Shown here: positions 40,228-51,082 of the stretch, piece after piece | Layout of the letters: the number at the start of each line of letters is the position of its first letter | Position numbering within the stretch: the stretch's first letter is position 1 | Assembly (NCBI RefSeq): GCF_000210295.1 | Contig: NC_026742.1 | Coordinates: 1,364,001-1,428,000 of the forward strand | Origin: Trypanosoma brucei gambiense DAL972 | Taxonomy: Eukaryota > Euglenozoa > Kinetoplastea > Trypanosomatida > Trypanosomatidae | Length of the DNA: 64,000 bases | Reading direction: 5' to 3' | The notes under the pieces: model-generated | Database searches by the model: none | Told to the model about the DNA's origin: nothing | What the model saw: the letters and a program-made list of their open reading frames with translations, nothing else | Program-made: the position numbers and the translations under genes

Positions 40228-41238
40228 CTAAAACCCACGGAACTCCAATTGTTGTGATGGTGCTAACGGGGGCAACCGCTTATCCCCACTCTCGGGATAC
40301 GACTCAAAGTTACTTGTGTCGCCGGGGCTCTTCACTTTTACAGGAATGGGAGCGTGATAATGACGTCCATAGAGTTTCTCCCAATTCGCACCACGGAAGA
40401 ATGGGTGATTCTTCACATCAGCTACGCCATCCTTCAGCGTGCCCAACCGTTTCGTGTGATCCGTTTGCAATAAACCCTTTACGAGATCCCGAGCACGGGA
40501 GTCAAACCAATTGGGGAATTTGAACCGGCCCGCAAGAATCTTTTCATACGTCCGAATTGGGGTTTCATCAAAAAAGGGAGGATGGCCAGCTATGAATTCA
40601 TACAGCAAAACACCCATCGTCCACCAATCCACAGCCTTCCCATGTCCTTTGCTCTGAATTACCTCAGGTGCAAGATACTCAGGTGTCCCACATAACGTAT
40701 AGGTACGATCCGTCACCTTCTTAGCAAAACCAAAATCAGTCACCTTGACGTGTCCCTTCCCATCAAGTAGCAGATTCTCAGGTTTCAAGTCACGGTAGAT
40801 AATGTCCTTCGAGTGTAAATATTCAAAAGCCAACACAAGCTCCGCATGATAGAACTTCGCTACGTCATTCGGGAAACGGCCTGCGGAACGAAGGTGAGTA
40901 AATACCTCACCACCTACCACAAATTCTAGAACAAAGTAGACGCGGTTCTCATCCTGGAAGGAACACATCATGTTCACAATGAAGGGGTGTGACAACTCCA
41001 TTAGAATTTGCTTCTCTTGGTTCAGGTGTTGTACCTGCTTCATCTTTAGTATCTCACGCTTCTTTAGACATTTTATTGCATAATACTCCCCCCTGCTCTT
41101 CAGTTTTGCAATGCGCACGCGACCAAACGAGCCGGTCCCTAGCGTGTCACCCATTTCAAAGTCACTCAGCTTCCATCCCGATGTGTCAGGTTTGGTAAAC
41201 ACATACGTTTGCGGTTCCGTCGACGTGGCTACAGGCAT
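40228..41238 (-). CDS. PKAC2: Protein kinase A catalytic subunit 2
   Basis: 336 residues from the ATG at 41238 (MPVATSTEPQTYVFTKPDTS). A complete AGC kinase: glycine loop GTGSFG (34-39), Lys56, Glu75 of helix C, YRDLKPEN with Asp150, DFG at 168-170, activation-loop threonine 181 in RTYTLCGTPEYLAPE, and a C-terminal tail ending LEFRGF, the hydrophobic motif of PKA. It differs from the copy at 54966 only in the N-terminal about 12 residues and a few C-terminal positions (FKF/LKF, DSR/DER, HAPIP/NAPIA, and the last 15 residues). T. brucei PKA is known to be cAMP-independent and to act in life-cycle signalling. The 1-versus-2 label comes from the remembered N-termini and gene order. The 81 codons open above the ATG lie largely beyond the predicted acceptor. 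Confidence 0.93.
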   Translation of the reverse strand: MPVATSTEPQTYVFTKPDTSGWKLSDFEMGDTLGTGSFGRVRIAKLKSRGEYYAIKCLKKREILKMKQVQHLNQEKQILMELSHPFIVNMMCSFQDENRVYFVLEFVVGGEVFTHLRSAGRFPNDVAKFYHAELVLAFEYLHSKDIIYRDLKPENLLLDGKGHVKVTDFGFAKKVTDRTYTLCGTPEYLAPEVIQSKGHGKAVDWWTMGVLLYEFIAGHPPFFDETPIRTYEKILAGRFKFPNWFDSRARDLVKGLLQTDHTKRLGTLKDGVADVKNHPFFRGANWEKLYGRHYHAPIPVKVKSPGDTSNFESYPESGDKRLPPLAPSQQLEFRGF

Positions 41239-41592
41239 CCGCACTACCAGTACCTGCTCAAGCTCTGTCAAAAAAGAATAATGTATAAATAAATGTAGAC
41301 TTACGTATGCAACAAAGTAGCTTATTTTTGTGGAGAAAACAAAAACGGAAAGAGGAGTAAAGGGTTCTTCGACAGTATTCAAAATATAAAAAAGTAACAC
41401 CAACAGCATAAGAAGGAAAGGCAAAAGGGAGAACAAGAGTGCGCCCGTGACCTCCCTCCGATATTCATTGAAATTCTGTAACAATGTAAAAATTTGGGAG
41501 GTGTTTCCCCTTTAAACGACAAGCCGACCCCTCCACCACCGAGAGGGGGAAGAGATGAAGAATTATGCACCAACTATGTAATATATTGCCTT
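41239..41592. other. Intergenic region, 0.35 kb
   Basis: PKAC2 leader and the short 3' region of the mitochondrial carrier. The compact spacing here contrasts with the long gap on the other side of PKAC2. Confidence 0.5.
41265..41278 (-). promoter_or_regulatory. Predicted spliced-leader acceptor of PKAC2
   Basis: On the minus strand ATTCTTTTTTGACAG ends with AG at 41266-41265, leaving a leader of 26 nt to the ATG at 41238. The tract is short. A longer T/C tract lies further up (41335-41370). Confidence 0.5.
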
Positions 41593-42516
41593 TTACGCCA
41601 TATTACCTTTAAGATAGCTGTAGAACCCCATTGTTAAAGCAGCGTTGGGCGCAGCAAATGTCACTCTGATCGGTAAGCCCTTCCACAGCGCACATACACC
41701 CTCGCTCTTAACAATAGCACACAATCCATCTAATAACCCCTTGTAACGGAAAGGAAATCCGTAAACGGCAGTTGGCTTTCCACTGACGGAGAGAACTGCC
41801 CGCTGTACCTGCAAGCGTGTCTTCACTAATTCCAGAGGGTTTGTTACGACGCAGGCGACAATATTCCCCATACCTCCTGCACAGAGTGAAGAAGAAAATG
41901 TTCCTAATGACATGTGCTCGCTGAGAACATTCTCAAAAACTTCGTAGCAACCAAAGTATACTGCCGAGTAGGGTCCGAAGGATGCCAATGTTGACCAATA
42001 ACCCTTATATAAACCTCGCACACCTTCGTAGCGAGCGACAGTGCGGATGGCGTCCCAGTTGCCTTTGTATCGCCCTTCTACAAACGACGACTGCGCCTGC
42101 AGCCGTTCCTTCGTTACGTCAATAGGAACCCAAAAGATACAACTGACCGACTCGGCAAAGAGTCCACAAATAAGATGAATAAATGAAGAAGGTATGGTGC
42201 TAAGAAAGGAAGAAGAATGGCTTGCACTCACATATCCCTGAAGGAAATCTCGAGACCACGTGTATGTTGTTAGATACAGTGCAGTTCCCGGTGCAGAGCC
42301 AACAATCGCTACGCCCGCACCACGGTAGAAGGCACATGGCCCTTCACGCCTCCAAATAGAACTCAGGACATGCCGCAGTGATCCCTTCGAATTTACATGA
42401 AGGGAACTGCTGCTATCCCCAAAGAAACCCGTGAAGGTCACAGTTTTAGCCGTATCGAGAGGATGACAAACCGCTCGGGCCATCACGCCAGCAAGAGCGG
42501 AGCATATTACATCCAT
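41593..42516 (-). CDS. Mitochondrial carrier family (SLC25) transporter, substrate unknown
   Basis: 307 residues from the ATG at 42516. Three repeats of the carrier fold are clear from their signature motifs: CHPLDTAKTVTF (about 17-28), VPIDVTKERLQAQ (about 131-143) and NPLELVKTRLQVQ (about 226-238). Each is followed by the second-helix pattern (REGPCAFYRGAG, YEGVRGLYKGYW, SEGVCALWKGLP). Six membrane helices are expected. These proteins exchange metabolites across the inner mitochondrial membrane. The VPIDVTKERLQ form of repeat 2 is shared with S-adenosylmethionine and related carriers, but the contact residues cannot be assigned confidently by eye, so I leave the substrate open. Full length for the family. 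A strong splice signal lies 76 nt upstream. Confidence 0.92.
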   Translation of the reverse strand: MDVICSALAGVMARAVCHPLDTAKTVTFTGFFGDSSSSLHVNSKGSLRHVLSSIWRREGPCAFYRGAGVAIVGSAPGTALYLTTYTWSRDFLQGYVSASHSSSFLSTIPSSFIHLICGLFAESVSCIFWVPIDVTKERLQAQSSFVEGRYKGNWDAIRTVARYEGVRGLYKGYWSTLASFGPYSAVYFGCYEVFENVLSEHMSLGTFSSSLCAGGMGNIVACVVTNPLELVKTRLQVQRAVLSVSGKPTAVYGFPFRYKGLLDGLCAIVKSEGVCALWKGLPIRVTFAAPNAALTMGFYSYLKGNMA

Positions 42517-42592
42517 ACTTGTGGCCTCTCCTAATGTGCCCTATTGCCTTGTAGTTTCCTCTCTTCCTTCCTTCTTTCTATTTGCGAGATGT

Positions 42593-42620
42593 CTGAAAAG
42601 GGGGACAAAAAACAAAGAAA
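42593..42620 (-). promoter_or_regulatory. Predicted spliced-leader acceptor of the mitochondrial carrier gene
   Basis: On the minus strand CTTTGTTTTTTGTCCCCCTT runs directly into TTCAG, with the AG at 42594-42593. It is the cleanest tract-plus-acceptor in the window. The leader would be 76 nt. Confidence 0.7.
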
Positions 42621-43403
42621 ATTTTAAAAAATTATGAAAGAGGCAATAAAAATAATAACAACACTAGTTATAGTAACAACGATAGTAATAATAGCAACAA
42701 TGATTATATAAGGGACAGAGGACCGCCAACACTCACTTATTCCTGCCTCCCACAAACAACTAAGCGGATGGAACGAAGAAGAAGAAGAGTTAACCCATCG
42801 AATGACAGATGAGAGACAAAATTGTCCACCCCTTTGTACGCAGAAGAGAGTGCGGGCACTTGATGAAATAAATGAAAAATAACAAGAAATGAAGAACAAC
42901 AATTCACCCATCCATCCCGACTTGAGGCCTTCATTTTATTTAACCCACCGCCGTTGAGTTCATAAATATAGGGATACCCGGTAAAAAGAAGTAAAACGGA
43001 AGCAAGAAGGGGAAACCCTCCCTTTCATTCCTTCCTTCTTGTTTCTTGTTAGTCCTATTCCCTTTTCTTTTATTTTTTTTAATTTTCCTTTACATTGTGC
43101 TGGATTGAATTAGGAAGAAGGAAAGGGAAGGGAAAGGAAGGGGAAGGAAGAACATAAATTGTTGTGGCACTTTAAGCCACTCTGTTTAGTTTGCAGCCCC
43201 AACATCCTCTGTCCCTTTGTAAACTCCCCACTACGCACAAACACAGAATCAACTCGACACCAACAACAAAACACTCAAAAAAAAAAAAATACAAAAAAAA
43301 GGCAAGACCAGCGCCCCGAGTGCCTCACCCCCTTTTGCGTGTGTTTGCGTGTGCGTTTTTTTTTCTTTTTTGTTTTTCCCGTTTCTCTTTCTTTTTTTTT
43401 TTT

Positions 43404-43405
<2 letters not shown>

Positions 43406-43434
<29 letters not shown>
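43406..43434. repeat. TG microsatellite
   Basis: (TG)14 on plus flanked by long T runs, in the probable 4EIP 3' UTR. Such tracts are length-polymorphic and could serve as a strain marker. Confidence 0.85.
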
Positions 43435-43436
<2 letters not shown>

Positions 43437-45188
43437 CTTTTTTTGCTGTTGTTTTTTGGCTCCCCCTCCCTCTCCCCAGAAGAAAAAAGAAAAAGAAGAA
43501 GATGTTGACTCATCACATCGATTAATTCGGCGTTTTACCCTCCTTTACTACCTTTTTCACTTTGGATATCGCCCCAACTGAAATCAATTCTCTCAACGGA
43601 GAGAAAAACAAAAACAAAAAAAACAAAAAAATTCCCTACCGCACGCACGCCTTTCCTCCGCTTTACCGCGGTCGCAAAGTTACACAAAACACAACAAATG
43701 GAACAAAACAAAAAAAAAAGTAACCGCCTCCTCATATATCCCTTAAGGAGAAGTACGAAGGCATGAAGTGAATAGTTGGGAAGGAGGGTAGGGGAAATAG
43801 AGTGAGAAAAAGTAAAATGAAAAAAAAAATTAAGAAAGCTAAGACCAATGGAAAAGCAGTAACAAAAAGAAAGAAAAAAAAAGAGAGAGAAAAAAGAGAG
43901 AGAGAGAAGGCTCCCAACCCCTTCTAAATGCCGGCCGGTGCAAATGCACATGAAAAAGAAAAAGAAAGTCATAATGAACAGTTGCAGTTGAATGAGCAGC
44001 GCCAAGAAAATGAATGAAGTAAATGCATCACACGCGCACAAATATATAAATTAATTAATATATGTTCAAATAGCAGCATGCCTCACAATTGCCTTCGGAG
44101 CCGCCTTCAGGAAAAGGGGGAGAATGGAAGAAAAAGAAATTAAAAACAAAGGCGGGGAAAACAATCAAATAAAATAGAAGAAAAAAAAGAAGAAGTAATA
44201 TTGTAACAACATGGAGAGCGAAGATAAGAGAAGATTTAAAAAAAGAAAAAGAAAAGAGGGATAAAAAAGAAGAGGAAAAAACTGAAGACGGAGAGACGAA
44301 AGAGAATTTTTTAAAAAAACAAACAAACAAACAAACAAAACTGAAATCAATAGAGAAGAAGACCCGCAACGCGTATAAAAAAGAAAAAGAAACTTTGATG
44401 GATGCAAATGCTATCAGCGCGGGGTGCGAATGTAGCGATGACTACTCATTGTCGTGGCGGACAGCATCGCAACCTCTGCTGCTTCAGTTTGTTTGACTAA
44501 TAGAAGAAAAGATGAAAAGATAGATTTTTTTTTAAAAAAAAAAAAGAAACACTGCGGTGAAAAAGAAGTCATTAATATGGAGGCAATCACATCTCCACCT
44601 TCCGATCCTTAGGTTTCTGTTCACACACACACACACACACATGCGCCCCAAAATTGAAATAACAGTTTGGACGAAGGGGATGTGAAACATAATGAAAAAA
44701 AAAAAAAGAAACGTACAAAAAACGTATAATTTTCTGCGGGATCACAATATTACGTTCTTTCAGTCTTTTGTCTTTTTTCTTTTAGCTCAGCTATTTTTTT
44801 TTTCTTCCTTAAAAACTCTCTTTCTTCCTTTTTTTTTTTATTCCTGATGCTTAATGCTTCTTTATTTATGTATCTGTCACGTATCTGTCTCTTGATATTT
44901 ATAAATTCTTTAGCATTTGAAAGCATTTGTTAGGAGCCCATCGTCCACATTGGCAACATCCCGCGCCATCCTTCACGCAGCAAACTGACAGATATATAAA
45001 TAAATACAAGTAAATAAATAAACGCATATGTAAATATAAATATTGATATGTATCCGCCAGCACTATTTAGTAACCGTGTCTGTGTTCATGCTACCAACAA
45101 TAAACGCCCGTACACACGCCTCAACATCATTCCGCCAAGGCGATGAAAAGAAAAACAATAATAAAAGTAGAATTGGAAGGAGAAAAAA

Positions 45189-45211
45189 CAAACAAACAAA
45201 CAAACAAACAA
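45189..45211. repeat. CAAA tetranucleotide repeat
   Basis: About six units of CAAA in the gap below 4EIP. A shorter run of the same unit is at 44320-44339. Confidence 0.8.
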
Positions 45212-46024
45212 AAAGAAAGAAAGAACAGACAGAAAGGTAAAAGGTAAAAGAAGAGCAGCACAACGTTCTATCCGAGTAACGCCAACTTGTACATTTATGT
45301 ATCTCCCATTGGTATCACTCAACAGCGACCATCGCGCATGGAAAAGGGGAGAAAGTAGTGAAGGAATGAGAGAGATTTCTTTTTTTTAAAAAAAAAGGAG
45401 GGGAAAAGAACGAACTGCTAGTAAAATACCCCGCAGTGCAGCAGCAACGAAATCAGATCTGAAACAAACTAAAAGAGGCATACGTGAAAAAGAAAAAGTA
45501 ACTCGTTGCATAAACGAATCGTTCGTCCTGCTCCCCTCACCGCAATTTTTCTCGCAAAAAAAAAAAAGTTGAATCCCACGCGTATTTTTTTTTTATTGTA
45601 TAACTCTATAAAGGTAGATACAGTTATAAATGGGTAGTTGCTTTCTTTTTCTCTTTTTTGCTTTCTCTTCCTCATCCTTCCCCACACACCACGTCCCTCT
45701 CCCCACATCTCCTGTTTTAAACTTGAATGAGCGACTACGGTGTTATCACATGAAACAAGCAGCTCCTCATTATTAACGATAGCGCTGACAGAAAATATTT
45801 AAAACGAACATGAGGCCGCTACTCCCTCAAGTTACAAAAAAAATCAAAAACTCACCTTTAAATAGCGAGTTATAAAGACCCAGCCACCAAAGCATACGTG
45901 TGCACGCAAACCTGTGTGCAACAGACCCCTTCATTGACAGGATTTACCTGTTGAATGGTTCAAACCCACAGCCACCGATTTGCCATAGAATCTCAAAGTT
46001 TTCTCCATCTCTCCATTTTGCAAA

Positions 46025-47662
46025 CTAGCGGCGCTGGTTGGGCTGCTTCGCCTGCTGCTGTTGTGCGAAAAGCACTTGTGTGCCGGGAGGAAAACCTGTG
46101 GCACCCACAGTGTATGGTGCCGTACCATCCGCGGGCCGGTAAAACATCATCGGTTGCTGAGCCTGACTAGGCACAAAACCTGCAACATAATGGCCGGGCA
46201 TGGCCGGCTGCGCGTAATACGGTGCTCCTTGAGCGCCACTCACAATTATTGGAACGGGTTGAGGGACACCAGTTTGACGGTGCTGCGGCTGCGGTGGAGC
46301 TTGCACCAGTTTTTGCATTTGTTGTGGTGCAACCTTCTGAACGGGAACCCCCCACGGCATTTGGACAGGCTGTTGCTGCGGCCGTTGTTGCTGTGGGACA
46401 TGTGCAGGTAGTTGGGTTGTCGACATTTGTGGCGGCGTCATATGGCCGGAAACCGAAAGTAACGGTGGGGCCCCTGTGACGGGTACAGCACTTCCTGGCA
46501 TTTGAGACATTACCGCTGCCTGCGGCTGAGTCTGTGGGCGACCCAAACTTTGCTTCACCTGCATGAGTAACTGCTGCTCCAGGGCTGTTGCCTCAATAGG
46601 TTTACTTTCCACCTCCGGTTGCCTGCTCACCTTCTGCTCGCTAATGAGTCTCTGCTCCAAATCGTGAGCGTTCCACGTGCGGGGTTGGTTTGACGCCGAT
46701 GTCTCGGTGGGTTGTGTAGCTGGCGCACGGGCACTCGTAGCAGCACCCGCTTCCACCGAAGGCGCTGCGGGTACCGAGTGCAAAACTGCTGGTTGCATCG
46801 ATGGCTGTGTTGGCACCGCGCCCGCATGCTGGGTCGGTGCTGTCGACGGAACACCTAAGGACAGACTACCGGTCAAAAGTGAATTCATACCTACATTGGC
46901 GGAAGGATTCTTACGTTCATGCGCCACATCAACGCCGGTGGGCTTCGAAGCTTCCACGTTGTTCCACACAACGTTACCGCTCGCTGGGACCATGGACGGC
47001 AAGGCCCATGGGTCTTTGACCTGATTCAAAGAGGCACTTGTCAGGGGTTCTGATATTGCCTGCACCAGAGGAGCAGAGGTAGGGTTTGTATCCTGGAAAC
47101 CAGAGTTTGCCCCAGAGAAGAAGCGTGACTTGGCTACTTTCTTCCCCCCCTCACCACCTGGTGCTATGCTAACCATCAACCGTTCTATCTCATCGTCAAC
47201 CTCTGCCTTTACTTCAGTTCTGGAGGGGGAAGAGGGACCCCATTTGTTGGTGTCGTTTTTGCCCTCATCCTTTGAAGAGGCTGCAGCGTCACTCCTTTGC
47301 TTCTCCCTCTCCATGGTTTCCTGCAGTGCCTGCTTCTTAATGGCATTCCGCTCCAACTCATACTTGTACCCCTCTTCGAATGCTTCCTGATCCCTGCTTC
47401 CCCTCCAAGAACGGGATGGGGGAGCAAAGCGTTCGCTGTTTGTTGCCCGCTTCGATGCTGGCCCAAGCGCTCCATTTTTCGAGTCGGATGACTTTTGACC
47501 GGTGGCGTCGTGGCGGGTTCCATCCGGCGAAGAGGACTGCACGGGGCACTCCGTTTCGATTATGCTGAATTTCTGTAGTACCTCCTCGCTCAAGGTGAAT
47601 TCTTCTGGTCTCGGTGCAAGCGAGAGAAGTTCAGGGCGAGTGTATCGAATTGTAGTTCTCAT
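46025..47662 (-). CDS. 4EIP: eIF4E-interacting protein 4EIP, translation repressor
   Basis: 545 residues from the ATG at 47662. The N-terminus MRTTIRYTRPELLSLAPRPE contains a canonical eIF4E-binding site Y-x4-L-L (Tyr7, Leu12, Leu13), the same arrangement as in metazoan 4E-T. A charged helix (about 88-130: FEEGYKYELERNAIKKQALQ) follows. From about 270 on the protein is Pro/Gln/Ala/Val-rich and disordered, with P-rich and Q-rich runs (QQQRPQQQPVQMPWGVP) to the end. There is no catalytic domain. The position between the two PKA genes agrees with the remembered locus of T. brucei 4EIP, known to bind EIF4E1, repress reporter mRNA when tethered and be needed in stumpy-form development. The motif is directly visible and the gene identity rests on motif, layout and order. 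Confidence 0.88.
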   Translation of the reverse strand: MRTTIRYTRPELLSLAPRPEEFTLSEEVLQKFSIIETECPVQSSSPDGTRHDATGQKSSDSKNGALGPASKRATNSERFAPPSRSWRGSRDQEAFEEGYKYELERNAIKKQALQETMEREKQRSDAAASSKDEGKNDTNKWGPSSPSRTEVKAEVDDEIERLMVSIAPGGEGGKKVAKSRFFSGANSGFQDTNPTSAPLVQAISEPLTSASLNQVKDPWALPSMVPASGNVVWNNVEASKPTGVDVAHERKNPSANVGMNSLLTGSLSLGVPSTAPTQHAGAVPTQPSMQPAVLHSVPAAPSVEAGAATSARAPATQPTETSASNQPRTWNAHDLEQRLISEQKVSRQPEVESKPIEATALEQQLLMQVKQSLGRPQTQPQAAVMSQMPGSAVPVTGAPPLLSVSGHMTPPQMSTTQLPAHVPQQQRPQQQPVQMPWGVPVQKVAPQQMQKLVQAPPQPQHRQTGVPQPVPIIVSGAQGAPYYAQPAMPGHYVAGFVPSQAQQPMMFYRPADGTAPYTVGATGFPPGTQVLFAQQQQAKQPNQRR

Positions 47663-49061
47663 TGTTAATCCTACCTTGATTCGATCACTAGTTAGTTCTC
47701 TGTTAATTTCTTTTTTCTTTTTTTTCCTTTTTTGGAGGGGAAATTCTTTTTCCTTTTTGTTTGCCTAAACCCGTTCCCCTATATCGCTATTCAGATACAA
47801 TGTTATACCACTTCTCTGGGTTTATCACACTGATATTATTAGTAACAGAAATAGGTTCTTCTTATTCCTTTCACCCGCAAAAGATAAATAATCAACCCAG
47901 AGGACGTCCCTGATCCTGTCGTGTGGGTCGCCGCTGATCCTACTTTTTTTTTCTTCTTTCACAAAAATTCCCCCTCACCTGATTTTTTTTTAATATTTCA
48001 CCTTTTTGTCGGTGATTGATTGTTGTTTTTTTTGTTGTTGTTGTTGTATTATTTTTTTTGCTTAATTTCTTTTTTCTCTTTCAATTTAACTTTTTTTTTC
48101 CTTTTCTCTTTGTTTCTATCTTTTTAACAGTAAAAATAATGATTTAACAGGAGAGCGAAAATTATCTTTCCTTCTTTTCGTGGAAAGTTCGGGTCAAAGT
48201 AAGTTTCGTTCAGTTAGGCGATCAGACAATCGCTTGGCGGTATACTTTTAAAAAAACGTTTGCGTTGAGGAACTGAGTCCAGTAAGAACACACATAAATA
48301 CAAAGAACAAGTTAATGAAGAAAGAAAATGAAAGATGAAAGTGCAAATATGAATGTAAAGATGGGGTACGAACAGCAACAAAATGGTGGAAACGAAAAAA
48401 AAAAAGAAAAAGAAATGTAGGGTGACAGTGTATATACAAATGGAAACATATCAGGAAGGGGGAAAAAAATTGCGACAATAGTAGTAACAGTATTGGCGCC
48501 CAGATGACACACCCGACCACATACTTATTGATTACTCCGCTGGTACCGCAAACGCACAGACGCGCACCAGTGTATGTTTTATTACGCGCAAGGTTTCCTT
48601 TTGACATCCTCTTTTTTTACGACCGCACCACCACACACGGGTCGCATGGTAACAGTTAATACCCAATAATCGGCACTGCACTCGCGGTAACTCTTGAAAA
48701 GAGACGGGCCGCGGCACGGCCGCAAGGCGCGTATTTAACGCGGTAGTAAAAAGGGGGAGAAAAGGGAGAAAAGCAACAGAACGATGTGCCTCACGTGCAA
48801 CTCGCTGCCTAAGCGGGAGAGAGAAGCGTTCCCGGAAACACGATACTGGAGCAGCCTCCTCCAGGTTGGAAAGGAGAAAAGATTCAGTAAATAAACAAGA
48901 AGCGCAATAGAGAAATGAAAGATAGATAGATAGAAAGGGTATGTTAAATTTCATTTCTATATACTTTGCCGCATATCCAGTGATTCACTCCATTCTCTTC
49001 TTTCACTTCATCGCCATTACCGTCCCTGCACAACCGCAACCACAACTACAACCACACCACA
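47663..49061. other. Intergenic region, 1.4 kb
   Basis: 4EIP leader and SIZ1 3' UTR. T-rich on plus at 47700-48130 (TTGTTGTTGTTG near 48028), then purine-rich on plus 48290-48475, which could supply a coding-strand pyrimidine tract for 4EIP only with a leader over 600 nt. No closer tract was seen, so the 4EIP acceptor is unresolved. Confidence 0.5.
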
Positions 49062-51047
49062 TTACAACACAATGGGATGATCCGCCGTCCCCAACCGCAA
49101 ACCTCTGCCAACATCACCATCCTCCGACGCCCTACTTCCATAGTCTCCAACGTTACCCCCCACCCTCCCTCGCCTGTAAACAACAAACGCCTCCCCGTCA
49201 TCGGACGAGTCGGCGCCAAGTTCCGCCAAACCAAAAAAGGAATCGCTGGACCCGCCACATGCAACTACAGGCTTGAGTGGTTTATTTACATCATTGCTGC
49301 TCTCGTCGTCATCGTCAAGAACGACATCTACAACACCACTAACACTCTTCTTAGGTACCCACCGAAATGGAACATAGTCTTCATCCGTTTCCGCTGTGCT
49401 TGCCGTGTGAACTGCAGCTTTTGCCTCCCTGTCGTTCCTGACAAGTTGAAGGTACGCGGGGCATTTCTCACCTGCTTGTTGCAAGCACCGCAGCAACACG
49501 GTGTCAACGCGGATGTCACGGGGTGCAAGCGGTGAGTCACAAAGTGGGCAGTTCCAGTAACATCCACTGTGACAACCCTGAAGAAAGGAGCGACAGTCAA
49601 AGCATTGAAGGTGAGCACAATGGGCACCACGGATTGGAATGCTAATGCGTGCTTGAGAAATGGGACACTTCGTTGTGATGACGGGGTTGTCCACTACCAT
49701 CTCATCTTTTGACATTTCCTCGTCCTCTAACACGCTACGGTACATGGCGTACAAACTAGCATCGCGCATATTCTGCGGGTTGCATAACGGCGTAACGATA
49801 CTATTCATCACCTCATCTTGTGGTACCAACTGAACTACCAACAATGCCACCTGACTAACGTACTCCTTTGAGGTCACAACAAATCCAAGCTCCTGAGTGT
49901 GGCAATTTCTATTCAAAAATTGTGTTATATCCAAAGGAAGAAGGGTTTTGGTTACTTCCTTCCGCCGCTCGGGCCACCGCCGCCTCCACATTGTCATGAC
50001 CGCTTGGCCGTTCACTGTTACCGCAATTTCCTTTATTACCGGCCACGACATGGGAATAAATGGCGACCGGAAGGGTACCACGTGCAGACGAAGCCGTCTT
50101 GACGCAACTCCCTCCAAATACTGCTGAGGAACTTCAAAAGAGTGATTGGCGCTACCAAAACACAGCTGCGTTTTCATTACTACGTGTAGCACACGGTGGA
50201 AAGGGGAACTGACTTCGTTTATGGCTTCAACGGGAAGGTTGTCGTCAAGCGGCAGAGACAAGATTTCAACAGCTGCATTCCCCACCCCACGTGGTAGTTG
50301 GTATTTCAAGCGATGTCTTACTGGAGCTGCGTTATTATTAGATGTGGAAGGGGGGAAACTGGTTGACGCCTTCGCACCCGATGACTCATTGTGCTTAAGC
50401 GGTGTAACTGTCGGTGGTGGTGGTGGTGGTGTAGTTGCGGAGTGAGCATCTTTCACTTGTGTAGCACCACCTCCAGCATCTTTCCGCGAAGCAAAGAAAC
50501 AGTTTAATGCTGAAGCTCCCTGAACCGCCAAATCCTTCATTCGGCTTTTGTTGTCTACCGTCGCCGCAAGCCTCAATTCCCCATGCTCCTCCAAAATATC
50601 CCTCAGTGCGGCCATTAGTTTATTTAGCTCATTTCTCCGATAGTATTTGTATATGTCACCCGACTTGAATTCACGCTGAAACACGCGCATACTAAGCGGT
50701 TTGCCAACCACTGCCCTCTTAAGACGTAACCACACCTCACCACTAAAACCTCCACCACATTGCGAGCTGTCGTCGCCGCAGTCACCATCACTGAAGCCTT
50801 CAGCAACAGCGCTGGCCTCACTACCGTTATAACTACTGAGAGTACTGCCTTCATCGGCACATTCACTATGCCTGCTTGAAGTTGTTGCACTGGTTCCCGC
50901 AGTGCTTTCACCGCCAGTGAGGAAACCCACCACGCATTCATTACTGGGTGTGGGTGACAAATACACACGGCTTCGCTTCCGCAGAGAGTTGTCTCCATTG
51001 TCAGTTTCGGAGTCGGCACGTTTTCTGGTTGCAGGTCGGATCACCAT
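49062..51047 (-). CDS. SIZ1: SUMO E3 ligase of the SIZ/PIAS family
   Basis: 661 residues from the ATG at 51047 (MVIRPATRKRADSE). The frame extends seven codons to a GTG. The diagnostic part is an SP-RING at about 461-506: CPISQARISIPIRGAHCAHL, then QCFDCRSFL and CYWNCPLCDSP, with the Cys/His zinc ligands in place. A PINIT-like region is expected upstream (about 240-400) but is divergent. Two SUMO-interacting sequences are visible: VVDVVLDDDDES (about 571-582), hydrophobic then acidic, and the extreme C-terminus DHPIVL. No clear SAP domain is seen at the N-terminus, which is Ser/Asp-rich. PIAS/Siz proteins transfer SUMO from Ubc9 to nuclear targets. The T. brucei enzyme is reported to support VSG expression-site activity. 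Confidence 0.9.
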   Translation of the reverse strand: MVIRPATRKRADSETDNGDNSLRKRSRVYLSPTPSNECVVGFLTGGESTAGTSATTSSRHSECADEGSTLSSYNGSEASAVAEGFSDGDCGDDSSQCGGGFSGEVWLRLKRAVVGKPLSMRVFQREFKSGDIYKYYRRNELNKLMAALRDILEEHGELRLAATVDNKSRMKDLAVQGASALNCFFASRKDAGGGATQVKDAHSATTPPPPPPTVTPLKHNESSGAKASTSFPPSTSNNNAAPVRHRLKYQLPRGVGNAAVEILSLPLDDNLPVEAINEVSSPFHRVLHVVMKTQLCFGSANHSFEVPQQYLEGVASRRLRLHVVPFRSPFIPMSWPVIKEIAVTVNGQAVMTMWRRRWPERRKEVTKTLLPLDITQFLNRNCHTQELGFVVTSKEYVSQVALLVVQLVPQDEVMNSIVTPLCNPQNMRDASLYAMYRSVLEDEEMSKDEMVVDNPVITTKCPISQARISIPIRGAHCAHLQCFDCRSFLQGCHSGCYWNCPLCDSPLAPRDIRVDTVLLRCLQQAGEKCPAYLQLVRNDREAKAAVHTASTAETDEDYVPFRWVPKKSVSGVVDVVLDDDDESSNDVNKPLKPVVACGGSSDSFFGLAELGADSSDDGEAFVVYRRGRVGGNVGDYGSRASEDGDVGRGLRLGTADHPIVL

Positions 51048-51082
51048 GACGATGCTCCAAAAACACACAGAAACGCCTCAGA

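Larger units (their letters stand above)
42517..46024. other. Long non-coding gap: carrier leader plus probable 4EIP 3' UTR
   Basis: About 3.5 kb. Contains a TG repeat (43406-43434), CA repeat (44622-44641), AAAC repeats (44320-44339 and 45189-45211), T9A12 (44525-44545) and T8A9 (45380-45396) junctions and GA/AAAG tracts (43863-43907). Frames up to 168 codons are Phe/Leu-run artefacts. No gene recognised. Confidence 0.6.

Noticed and set aside
43535..44041. 168-codon minus-strand frame with membrane-protein-like composition
   Set aside because: Mostly Phe/Leu runs from polypyrimidine DNA; no recognisable pattern of helices and loops or conserved motif.
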